From contig FMBT01000334.1 of the NCBI GenBank assembly GCA_900095095.1, forward strand, positions 62,001 to 126,000: a DNA stretch of 64,000 bases, given 5' to 3'. The notes beneath the pieces are model-generated. The model saw only the letters and a list, made by a program, of their open reading frames with translations, did no database searches and was not told where the DNA came from. The position numbers and the translations under genes are program-made. The stretch is from Fragilariopsis cylindrus CCMP1102. Taxonomy: Eukaryota > Bacillariophyta > Bacillariophyceae > Bacillariales > Bacillariaceae. This document shows positions 52,550-63,325 of this stretch, in pieces. Within the stretch, counting starts at the first letter, position 1; the number at the start of each line of letters is the position of its first letter.

Positions 52550-53075
52550 AAGAGAATTTCGTAAAATTCAGTGATGAATCTGTCTCTATCTTAAAAAATA
52601 ATATATATGTCCAAGTAATATCAGGGTCAAGAACAAAAACTCTTGAAAGAATAGGGAATATAGGGGATCGATTACTACCAGCTAAGAGAAGATATTATGA
52701 AAATTCACGATCATTGATTGTATTTTCTTGGTAAACCAACTGTAGTAATAATAATATTAACCAAATGAATATGTTTTATGTCTTATAATTTTGGATTTTC
52801 TCACATACGATACAACACCATTAGATTACTGCAGTATTAGTATTGTTTTGACAAAAGTATTGCCTTATATAATATATCTTCAATACCGCACTGGACTACG
52901 CTATATATCATAACAACTGCTACATGCATGTAAGATTACATACAGCAGTTATAGCTGCTTGTGATTGAGTTTCCAGCACACTCTTATTATATCTAAGTTG
53001 CATATTCTGGTTGGTAAGAAATGCTTAGTAGCTCTTGCAAACCATGTCTGCTTGTCTTATACCAACAAAACAAAA

Positions 53076-53109
53076 CATGATCATGACCATGACCATGACC
53101 ATGACCATG
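53076..53109. repeat. CATGAC hexanucleotide microsatellite
   Basis: About five copies of CATGAC in tandem, flanked by variant units. Confidence 0.8.
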
Positions 53110-53212
53110 AACAAACTACACAAATATACATTTAAATCTAAGATGATGTGATCCATAATATGCCAATGAAAGCATGAAAAGAGTGCAAGCAATATTGAAG
53201 TAATAATAGTAT

Positions 53213-53422
53213 GTGTTCAATTCACCAACCAGTATTCATCCAAAATGTGTGGTGGTGATGCTACTAAGACTGCTGCTATCAATCAATATGTGCTTGTTAA
53301 TGATGTGTAATTTTGTAAGCACTGTGATGGTGGATATAGTCTATCCACCTCCTTGGTTCCGATTTGATGAGTATGGAGATGCCTATGTGAGTAGCCAGTC
53401 TTTCACTTTTCTTATAATTTAG
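53213..53422 (+). CDS. Possible first exon of a small secreted protein
   Basis: The frame reads a hydrophobic leader (VVVMLLRLLLSINMCLLMMC) and then VMVDIVYPPPWFRFDEYGDAY, immediately followed by GTGAGT, a possible donor at about 53387. Candidate acceptors lie around 53780-53790, but the next frame (53852-54091) does not join convincingly. It may be the remnant of a secreted protein gene; confidence is low. Confidence 0.25.
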   Translation: MFNSPTSIHPKCVVVMLLRLLLSINMCLLMMCNFVSTVMVDIVYPPPWFRFDEYGDAYVSSQSFTFLII

Positions 53423-54582
53423 ACTATAGAGTTTTAATAATGTGCAACAACATAATATAATACATTATACGATATACTATTATGATATACCATTCTAGTG
53501 TATGCATTTACTGTATAGTATGCTGCAATAGAAAATACAGATATGTATATCTTACCAAACGTTGTCTTCTTGTAATTTCGTTGATATTCTTGTCTCCTCC
53601 ACCATAGCTATCTATAATGTCATGAAGTAGTAATAAACGACACACACAGAAAATGAAGTATGTACAGTATAATATAGTCTCTACAATCTTGGGTACAGCT
53701 TACTTGGTTGGTTGGTAAGAGAAAGACTCATTACAAAATTATCATTATCTTTTTGCTTTTCATTCTGTCTTCCCCCCTATTACCTTGCAGCAATTTATTT
53801 AGATCACAGCCTCAATTGAGTCACACTCAATGAAAAAATTTACCTATTGTTTTGATTTTTGATTTCATGTTACTATGTTGTTGTTTGCTGTTGTTTGCTG
53901 TTATGATGAGATTGGTACGAATCCTTCAAAGTAGTAACCTTATCCATACATTAGAGGCTTCATCAACTTATTCAAGTAATGCTCTGCCTGGTCAAGTGTT
54001 GAGAGAGCTCCATCCATTGCGCCATTTTTGCTGTCAATTAATTAAGGGAGTAACTCAATGGAATACAATTCTTCTTCTTCTTCTACAATGAATACCATAA
54101 ATATTATATATAAATGCATCTGATCAAGGATCCACATTAATGTTGTATAAACAGTTAATACTGTTAATTAAACTAGCTAGATGATCATTGTGGAGGATAA
54201 CACTCTCTACTGGTCGAGTATTAGAGATCAACTAGGTGTTATCAGTGAGTCTACGGGCATGATGCCGTAACCCGTATGTAAGTAATTAGTAACTACATAA
54301 ATACGGTACTGTAATTGGTAAGAGAGACTGACATAACTTATTCCCAATACTAGGGAGATTAGATACCTACATGGTTTTTAGCGTTACTGCCGTGGAATTG
54401 GCAGCAGATTGAATGTCCGAAATTTTGTGTGCAGATGGTACATTATAGTAATGTCTGAAAGGCTCGAACACACCATTGTTATCCCTCTATATAAATAATG
54501 TACTCTGATTTGCTTTTAACTTGTTAACTACCGTATTCCTTATCTTAAACTCTTTATGATTAAAATATTATAATTACTGTAG

Positions 54583-54589
54583 TACAGTA
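54583..54589. other. Left target-site duplication (TACAGTA)
   Basis: The 7-bp sequence TACAGTA directly precedes the left TIR and recurs directly after the right TIR at 57231-57237. Confidence 0.75.
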
Positions 54590-56106
54590 CAGGCAACACA
54601 CTTTAACTTTAAAGGTTTTTCAACACACTTTAACTTTTACAGGCTTTTTAGTTAATTAAAAAGTGCTAGACTTTTAAGCAAAAACAAAGTACTTAATTAG
54701 TAACATTTTAACTTTTAATCAAATGACAGAACTGTACTTATTTAGTGTTTATTAAAAAAAACTAAATCATGTCCTGTGGTACTTGCTACCTGTACCAATC
54801 CACTTTCTGGCATTCTGACCCATCCTAGCATATATAAAGTCCCAATCAGATGGTATAATCTGAGCTTAATATGCATAGGGTGGATACCTGGACCGGACTT
54901 TGGGGCGCTAGGTATGCTTTCTTCACACTGGAAGGTGGTAAAGGGTGTGATGCAGCCTAGGACATGGGAAAATGGCCCATTTGGGGGGGTATGTGACCTA
55001 GTGCACACTCGAAAATATGAATTGTCCCGAAGTAAGCACATGGGGTTGACCATATACACTAAAGGGAATATAAACTTGGTGAGCTGTGGGCAGGACCATG
55101 CTGATGTGGGTGCTAAAGGGGGAAAACCTGTTTTGGAGCATAAATGACCCTTTTTGTGGCTTAGTACACCCTGACACCTTCCTAACCTCCCTAGAGCCCT
55201 AAGCAATAGTTGGACCTTGTACCCATAGGTATAATGTTGAGCTCCATGTAATTTTTCAAGGTTATTAGGTCTGTATTGATGGTGCATCTTGGCCTTGATT
55301 ACACACGCACTTGGTACTTAGAGAAAGTGTGTGTTTTAATAGCAGTGGATTTTGACTGGTGACACCCAAAATGTATGCATGGTAACTTAAAGCAATGATA
55401 TAATCCATTTTTTTTATGAATTAGGTTGATGTCTAGCTATTTTATTTGGGACTCAGCATACCTGGTATGGGCGCTGTAGCATCTCAGATATTTTTGCAGT
55501 GTGTGCATTCTGGGCCATTTTATGTCTATTCTATGTTCCCCGTCCCACTACACCACCAATATGGCAAATGATTCATGCATTGTTGTTGTATTTTGACCAT
55601 ATGCATATATTGAAGGTATCTGGGTGTTGAAACCATGGTCCAATTCCTTTTTTTGATGTTGTGGTAGCCTATTTCTGAATGGTACTTTTGGGCATGGAAA
55701 TATGACATGTTGGCCAAAATGCAATGTTTGTGTTCTAGAGGCAAGAATAAGGTAAGTATGAGGGACCATGACCCTTAGTTCATCCCCTATGGGTATGAGA
55801 TGGATGACTGGGTGGTATTTTGGTGCACCTTGCTGGTTCTGGAACCTAAGGAGAAGTTATTCATCTTATTATTTACCTAAGGAGAAGTTATTCATCTCTA
55901 TCTTATTATTTAAAGTTGTTTAATATTCCAATAACCAAAATCAACTGGAGAATTTGTGAGATGAAAATGATGAATTACTTTAGTCAAGTGATGATGAACC
56001 ACCATGGATGGTAGGAGGGAAACACATTCAATCTGTCTAGTGTTTCATACCAACCTACACCTGGATCTCTTGTTCACCTAGCTAGTTGTTTTTGTGCCTA
56101 CCACAA

Positions 56107-56850
56107 CAGCAAAATCAAGTTTACTCTTCAACCGCAGGAACAAAAAAGTGGTAGGAGGGTAAGACAAGGTTCTCATACACTATGTGGAGGCTACTGCACC
56201 CAACCAAAAGAAAGTTCTCTGTTGCAACCATTTCAAGTAAGAGATTTTGTGGTGCATTTTGCTCAAAAATATGGTTATTTGTGTACATACCTCCCACACC
56301 AAAATCAACTTTTCTCTTCAACCGCAGGAACAAAAAAGTGGTAGGAGGGTAACACAAGGTTCTCATACACTATGTGGAGGCTGCTGCACCCAACCAAAAG
56401 AAAGTTCTCCTTTGCAACCATTCCGAATAAGAATTTCCGTGATGCATTTTGCTCAAAAATATGGTTATTTGTGTGCATACCTCCCACACCAAAATCAATT
56501 TTTTCTCTGCAACCGCAGTGACAAAAAAGTGGTAGGAGGGTAACACAAGGTTCTAATACACTATGTGGAGGCTGCTGCACCCAACCAAAAGAAAGTTCTC
56601 CTTTGCAACCATTCCGAATAAGAATTTCCATGATGCATTTTGCTCAAAAATATGGTTATTTGTGTGCATACCTCCCACACCAAAATCTATTTTTCTCTGC
56701 AACCACAGGAACAAAAAAGTGGTAGGAGGGTAACACTATGTTCTAGTACACTATGCGGATGCTGGTACACCGGACCCAGAAGATGTTTTTTGTTGCAACA
56801 CTTTCAAATGAGATATTTTGTTGTGTGTACACATACATTTTAAATCCCTA
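56107..56850. repeat. Four-copy ~190-bp tandem array inside the transposon
   Basis: The landmark GTAGGAGGGTAA recurs at 56151, 56341, 56532 and 56722. Copies also share CACCAAAATCAA, ACAAAAAAGTGGTAGG, CTATGTGGAGGCT and ACCCAACCAAAAG blocks. Copies 2 and 3 are closest; copy 4 is more divergent. Confidence 0.88.
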
Positions 56851-57047
56851 AAATATGTGCTGTGTGTGAGTCTACATTGTGAAGTACCAGTAGACTTACA
56901 AGACTAAGGAATATAACAATTCTTCATCCAATAGGTAAATTGTAAACTTCATAGTTAAATTTTCCAAAAAAAATGACTATTTAGGTGTATATACTTGATG
57001 CTAAAGTTTTTATTATATACTACACTAACAAATACTAGTAAAGTTTT

Positions 57048-57110
57048 TGGGGGGGGGGTTACGATTTTTTTTACCCCAAATTTTATTTTTAATTTGGGGG
57101 CCCCCTCTAT
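57048..57110. repeat. G/C homopolymer cluster near the right end of the transposon
   Basis: Nine or more G, then runs of T, C, A and a GGGGGCCCCC palindrome within 60 bp. The CCCCAAATTTTA / TAATTTGGGG arrangement can fold back on itself. Confidence 0.55.
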
Positions 57111-57230
57111 GCTAATTTTGGGGATAGTTAATTATAACCAGTTAGACTTTTAAGAACTTAAAAAACAGTTAATTAAACACACTAGTTTCAACGAAAACCC
57201 CCGAATTTAAAAGTTAAAGTGTGTTGCCTG

Positions 57231-57237
57231 TACAGTA
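57231..57237. other. Right target-site duplication (TACAGTA)
   Basis: Directly follows the right TIR; identical to 54583-54589. Confidence 0.75.
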
Positions 57238-57665
57238 CACCGGTACAGATCCAGTTCCGGGTTACTAATACGAAGTAGATTGAAACTCAACGCATCAAGC
57301 TTATTCGTAGCACGTGCTAGGAATCTTTTCACGTGACACCACGGCGTGTCTGTCACGGGTACAGTACAGAACCACGTTTTACAGAACCACACACCAACAT
57401 AAGTATATGAAGTTAGCAGTTACTTACTAGTACTACGAAGTAGTACTGGAACCCAAGTACAAAGAGTGTCACGTTAGTGACCACGGAGAAAAAAGAGAAG
57501 AACTAAAAAGAAAGATACATAGTAGAGAGAGCAGGGGTATAATTTATACGGTAATAATTTATACGTGTATAAAATAGTGAGGAGAGAGACATTAAAATTG
57601 TCGCATATTATTTGCATTCTATTTGAATTCAATTCCAAAGAAGAAGAAGAAAGAAAGAAGAAAAA
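57238..57665. other. Upstream region of the P1B ATPase gene
   Basis: About 430 bp between the transposon and the ATPase start. Repeated TACTAG/AGTACT-like short motifs occur near 57420-57450. No gene. Insertion of the transposon this close upstream could affect the promoter. Confidence 0.45.
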
Positions 57666-60600
57666 ATGACGCCACCTTTTGACGGAGGTGATGATACAAA
57701 GCCTCTATTGGCAGCAGCGGGTGGTGGTGGTGGTGGATGTTGCTCTTCCAAGACCTGCGGTTCCGCCTCTACCTCCAACTATGGAAGTACTACTACTAGT
57801 ACTACTACTACTACATGTAGTAGTAATAAGAAGAAAGTGTTAAGTCCAAAGGCTCAAAGGAAAAAGACAATGCTGGTAAAAGTAGTGGGGGATTATTTGG
57901 TTTTGTATCCATGTTTACTGATACCGATAATGCACGAACGAATATGAGAGAATGTTGTTCCACCGGTACCTGTAGTGAATGTGTGAAGGAACAACAACGT
58001 TTATTAAAATTAAAACCATCTGGTGATAGTACTAGTAGTTTGAATGAAAATAATAATAGTTGTGGCAATCCCTTATCATTACCTTGTAAGAAAAAAGATC
58101 GTGATTTGTGTCCAACTCATCGGAAGGTGGCATTAGATCCGAATGTTGGTAAGGATGGATTAACCACGGTCCGATCGACAATTATTTGTAAAGGTATCTG
58201 TTGTTCGTCCGAGGTACCAGAATTATTAGAAATATTAGAACCCTTGCAGGGTGTGGCGGAAGTGAAAATTAATGTACCATTAAAGCAAGTGATAATTGAT
58301 CATGATAGTCAAATTATCTCCGCCACACAAATTGTCACACTCTTAAATGAAGAATTATTTCCATCGACAGTCCAACGGGATGGTGGTGCATCGTTACCCA
58401 GTATTGTCCGATCGACCTTTACCTGTAAGGGTATCTGTTGTTCCTCCGAGGTACCCACCATATTGGAAATATTAAATCCCTTTGAGGGTGTTGTGTTAGT
58501 GAAAGTTAATGTACCAGTTCGGAAAGTGATTGTCGATCATGATTGTAAATTTATCTCTGCCTCACAAATTGCCAAGATCTTAACAGAGGAATCCTTTGAA
58601 ACAACGATTGAATCGGATGGTGGTGCTTCCACGAAGGTGGCGGGTGTTGAAGGACGATCGAAATTTCATGTCAGTCAAATATGTTGTGCTAGTGAAATAC
58701 CACAAATCCGATCCGCATTAGAACCATTGCAGGGTGTGAAAGGGTTAATGGTCAACGTCGCCACCAAGATGGTCTACGTCGATCATAGTACCAATGATAT
58801 TAGTGCCGATAAGATTAATGATGCCTTGAACGACGTGGATCTAGGTTCGACGGTGAAGTATGATTGTTATAAGGATGCGGGTGGATTTTTAAGTTCATTT
58901 GTGATGTCCAAGTTTTCAATTCTACCCTCCTCGTCGGACTCGTCCGCGGCGGATTCCAAAAGTTATTTGAAAACATTCGACAAGGATCAAGTGGAAGGGT
59001 ATCAACTAGATAAGAAAGCCAAGACTATTACTATTATTCATAATCCACTGTTGATTTCAGCGGATGAGTTAAAAAAATCATTATTAGAAAAAACTGGATT
59101 GAAAACTAATATTGAAGAGGATGGCAATGAAGGAAAAATTTGGGAATTCCCACAAACTACTGAGGAGGATGAAGAACAAAAATCGATGGATGGAAGCGCA
59201 TCCTCGATTCGACCGAGTGTCGTTATTTGTGGTGTATTCTGGATCATTTCGATGCTTTCCTATATTGGTGGAACTTGGTAAGTCAAGTCAGTCCGTCGTG
59301 TTTTTTTTTTGTTTTGTTTCGAACTGGGACATTCCCCCCCCCCCATTTAAGTCCATATTATATTGTGTGAAAAAACAATTCTACTAACCTCTAGAGGAAC
59401 TTGATTAAATGAATAATCTTTTACATTATTTATTTATTTATTATGTCAACACTACACAACAGGGCATATCTTTCGTATCTTGGACTTGTATCAATTGTGT
59501 TTGGTATTCCACCGATTGCAAATAAAGCATTGCGTACAGCTCGACGTGGCATGATCGATACGAATGTTCTGATGTTCCTTGCTGTTGTCGGTGCGGTATG
59601 TTTGAAACAATTTGATGAAGGTGCTGCCGTTACATTCCTTTTTTCAATGTCGGAATGGTTAGAAGATCGTGCGACCAGTAGAGCAAATGCTGCTCTTACA
59701 TCTATCGTTAACCTCAAACCAGAACGTGCTAATATCATCCAACCAAAAACTAAAGAACTTATTGTTGTACCAGCAACATCAGTTCCAGTGGGTGCTATGG
59801 TAGCAGTGAAGAGTGGTGATAAGATTCCATGTGATGGTGTTATAGCGGAAGGTACATCGACGGTGGACGAGAGCAGTTTGACTGGTGATCTAGACCAGTA
59901 AAAAAAGGTCCAGGAGATGAAGTGTCTGGTGGTACTGTCAATTCTGGTAACACTCAAATTGTGGTTCAGACTACTCGTACCAGTGACGATTCGGCTGTTT
60001 CTAGATTAATCCGACTCGTCGAAGAGGCACAAGCCAACCGATCCGAGACTGAAAAGATTGTTGATTCGTTTGCTAAAGTATACACTCCCTGCGTTGTAAT
60101 TTCGGCTATTTCCTTGTGTACTTTTCCATGGTTATGGGGTGATGAGATTGGACGGGATTGGATGGCACGTGGTCTATCCTTGCTTGTGATTGCATGTCCA
60201 TGTGCTCTCGTTATTTCGACACCAATTTCGTACGTCGCAGGACTTGCAGCAACGGCACAGAATGGTATTCTTGTCAAGGGTGGGGTCCACTTAGAAGCGT
60301 TGGGGCAACTCAAGCATGTATGTTTTGATAAAACAGGAACACTCACGGTCGGTGATTTCAAGCTACTAAAACTTGATGTGATCGGAAAGAAGAACAAACG
60401 TAAGGACGTTTTGCAGTACCTTGCACTTATGGAAGATCGGGCTACTCACCCACTTGCAAAATCTTTAGTCGACGGTATTAAGGCAGAGGGCATTACTATT
60501 CCTACTTCTCTATTTGTGAAGGATCATACTTTTTTGGCCGGAGAAGGTGTTTTGGGAATCATCAACGACTCGAAGGTTTATGTTGGAAATGAAAGATTGT

Positions 60601-61358
60601 TCCGTCGTCTGGGAATGTTTGAAAGTATTCCACTCGAGCAGAGGAAAGAAGTCGAATCATGGGAAGCTATGGGTGGTACTATTGGTTTTATGAGTATCGA
60701 GAACCAGGGTGTTGTTTGTGCCTACTGCGTTGCTGATGCACCTAGACCGGAAGCAGCTCAAGTACTGAAAGAATTGGAGGGTATGGGTATCAATGTAACG
60801 ATGTTGACTGGTGATAAAAAAGAAACTGCATTATTGATCGGTAAAAAGATAGGATTGGCGGAGAGGAACATAAAAAGTGAACTCTTACCAGAAGAAAAAC
60901 TTGCTCTCGTCTCAGAAATGAAGATAGAAACGGACGATGTTAATCCACTCTTGGCTTTGTTCTTTTCTAAACCGAGACTCGTTTTGATGTGTGGAGATGG
61001 CGTTAATGATGCACCAAGTTTAGTTGCAGCTAATGTTGGTGTTGCTATGGGTGCCGGAGCTGCATTAGCAATGGAGACAGCCGATGTAACATTAATGGAT
61101 TCACATCTTACCAAGCTGACATATAGCATAAAGATGGGAAGAAGTGTGATCGGAAAGATTAGACAAAATGTTGTATTTTCTATTGTTGTAAAATTGGTTG
61201 TCCTTACATTGACGTTAATGAACAAGGTTGGTTTATGGGCTGCCATTGGAAGTGATGTCGGATCAATGATTATTGTGACATTGAATGGTATGTCACTTTT
61301 ACCAAAGAAGAGAGCGACAAATAAAGGAACTGATAGCAGCAGCACGATAACTGTCTAG
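57666..61358 (+). CDS. Zn/Cd-type P1B ATPase (heavy-metal transporter) with tandem CC metal-binding domains
   Basis: Two exons, 57666-59277 and 59463-61358, phase 2. Two single bases are missing: in the A run at 57861-57865 and near 59888; with both restored the product is 1169 residues. The N-terminus is Cys-rich (GGGGCCSSKTCGS, ECCSTGTCSEC). Three HMA-like domains carry CKGICCSSE, CKGICCSSE and SQICCASE metal-binding loops; a fourth HMA-like fold lacks the cysteines. The ATPase core has CPC in IACPCALVIS, the phosphorylation site DKTGTLT, HP in THPLAK, TGDKKETA and MCGDGVNDAP. The second break disrupts the TGES actuator motif, which reads TGD then shifts. It should pump Zn2+, Cd2+ or Pb2+ out of the cytosol. 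The CC rather than CxxC loops match Zn/Cd pumps of the HMA2/4 kind. Confidence 0.88.
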
Positions 61359-61516
61359 GTATAGTAAAAATCCATAAATTCTTTGTCTTTATTTAAAAAA
61401 AATTACTTTTACTGTATTCGTAGTATTCAATCATTACATTTATATGCCCACTGCTGTGCTACACACTTACGAGAATCCCGCTCGTAGATCTAGAAGTCGG
61501 TACTATCTAGAATGTA

Positions 61517-62700
61517 TTATCTGATAAGAAAACAGTGATTCCTTACCTGATCTAATGACAATCGACGGTTAGGATCCTCCTCCAATAAACCCTCCAATAG
61601 ACATGTCAATTCATCTGAAACAGAATCAGGAATTTCTAAATCGATATCGGGAGCCCCACACATGAACCCAAACCCCGATGACGAATCATCACCATCGTCA
61701 TTATTGCCTTCACAAGGCAAATTCCCAGTAACAAGTGCATGGATCAATACCCCTAATGACCAAAGATCAACTTTGGATGTATAACAACTTACTCCATCTT
61801 CAATTTCTGGTGCCATGTATCCAGCAGTACCAATTTCTGTTGTTTTTCTTGGTTTATTACTACAAGATCGTGTTGCGATACCAAAATCTGCGAGTTGAAT
61901 AGCATCATTTGCTGTGACTAATATATTTGCTAATTTGATATCTCTATGAATGATATTCCAACTTGTTGTAAATATGACAGTGAATGTACAATTTCATTAA
62001 TGTATCTACTTATTCGTGATTCCGATAATGCACCCTCCTTCTGAACGATTTGTAATAACGTCAAAGGACAATATTGTAGTACCAAATATAAAAACATCGG
62101 TTCATCATTATCAATATCGTTGGTTTGTCTATTTTATGTTCCGGAGGAGTGTAATAATAATGTCCGTAGAGTTGAACAATACCATTAGTCTCAGTAGTAG
62201 ATGACGATGAGACGACGATGATAGGTCTGTATGGATCTCAAGTTCACGTTTTACATAGTCTTTATTGATACTGTATCTGTAATCGATCTGTTTCAACGCG
62301 TATACCTCACCAGTGATTTTAGTCGTTGCTTTGAATACTGTCGCTGAAAAACCTTGTCCTAACTTTTCTAATACATTAAAATCAGCGTGTTGCCACTTTC
62401 GAAGTCGTCGTTGTTCTTGTAATACTTGCACTTCTATTGCTATTGGTGCGACAGCATCTACTACGACGGTTTTTCGATCATAACTTCATCAGCAGCAGCA
62501 TCCACACAATCATCGTGATTAGTGTTCACTTGAACTTTGTCGTCCGAAATTATGATGTTAACGGTCTTCTTTTCATTTTTGATACAACTAGGTTGTAGTG
62601 AGTCATGTAGCGTTACCACGCATCATGTAGTATTAGGAGTGGAATTGAGGTCGAGAGACTGCAACAGTGGTCGCTCTTGGGATCGGGTCGTCGGTGCCAT
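61517..62700 (-). CDS. Serine/threonine protein kinase, frame-disrupted (several breaks and an in-frame stop)
   Basis: Reading from the Met at 62700 on the minus strand, kinase motifs are complete in order but spread over frames: GQGFSATVFKA (glycine loop), VYALKQI (Lys), PMFLYLVLQYCPLTLL (hinge), IIHRDIKLANIL (catalytic loop), LADFGIA (DFG), GTAGYMAPE (activation segment) and DLWSLGVLIHALVTG, ending DPNRRLSLDQVRNH. I count four single missing bases (A run at 62468-62472; about 62200-62218; about 62122; about 61961) and one TGA stop at 62623-62625. The four losses together restore a 395-codon frame apart from the stop. It may be a decaying gene or, given that losses are the same sign as in nearby genes, a poorly polished stretch. 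Family is CAMK/Aurora/PLK-like; not resolved. Confidence 0.7.
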
Positions 62701-63325
62701 ACTGAATGAGGTTGCTCTTAATCTACAAGTTGAAAGTATGGTATTGTGAAAGAAGATTTTTAATTTCCTTATTTTTATCATTATTTTTGATTTTTCAAAT
62801 CACACGTAATTAACGGCGTTCTTCCGTTATTTAATATATGCCCCGCGCCTGTTGAGCGAACTTTGATCACACAAAAAAAATCTCAACTTACTTTTTCGAT
62901 GCCAAACGAAGAAAACCTGAATGCATGGTGTTGATGCTGTTAATCTTCCACGCTACATTTTCCATTTCTTTACACCCCTGTACCACTATTTGACTTTACA
63001 CATTATTGGACTACAAATATTGATAGGCCGTTTGACTCTTACTTCTATTCTGAACTGAGAACATGGTTCCCACGCTCAACGCACCACACAAAATGCAGCT
63101 GCTTTTTCGGATTTTTCAGAGTAAAAAGGAACTTCAAAAAAAAAAAGACAAATCATCACAACCAAAACAAGTACCAAAGAAACCAACTGTCATAATTCTC
63201 ATATTCAGTAGTTACTATCCACAGTATTTCCGCAATACCAAAACTTTTCGACGTCCATTCCCATTTACTATTCTTCCTCCTTTCTCTCAACAATCGCAAC
63301 AGTAGCAACAACTAACTACAACAAA
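62701..63325. other. Divergent upstream region
   Basis: Between the kinase (-) and the partial gene (+). An 80-residue frame at 63063-63305 is Lys/Phe-rich with no recognised domain and could be 5' UTR. No repeat seen. Confidence 0.4.

Larger units (their letters stand above)
52550..54582. other. Gene-poor region
   Basis: AT-rich, 2 kb, between the Asp-rich secreted protein gene and the TIR element. It contains an ATGACC hexanucleotide run (53076-53109) and a possible isolated first exon (53213-53395). No other gene is supported. Confidence 0.5.
54590..57230. mobile_element. 2.64-kb TIR-bounded non-autonomous DNA transposon (hAT-like)
   Basis: The ends are perfect inverted repeats of 21 bp starting CAGGCAACACACTTTAACTT at 54590 and reading the same on the opposite strand from 57230. 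TACAGTA flanks both sides as a 7-bp target duplication. Subterminal copies of CAACACACTTTAACTTT follow the left end (54624) and AGACTTTTAAG motifs occur near both ends. CAG...CTG ends and a 7-8 bp duplication suggest the hAT class, though 8 bp would be usual. Inside, the sequence is G/T-rich compared with the host, with a 190-bp four-copy array (56110-56850) and no transposase. Frames of up to 181 residues (54742-55287 minus) are not recognisable. It looks non-autonomous and moved by a transposase encoded elsewhere. Confidence 0.8.

Noticed and set aside
53213-54091. Joining the 53213 leader frame with the 53852 frame as one secreted gene
   Set aside because: No phase-consistent splice pair that I trust.
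54742-55287. 181-residue minus-strand frame inside the transposon
   Set aside because: No transposase motif; repetitive, non-coding-like composition.
56121-56631. 81- and 108-residue frames in the 190-bp array
   Set aside because: Repeat-length artefacts; same text recurs in each copy.
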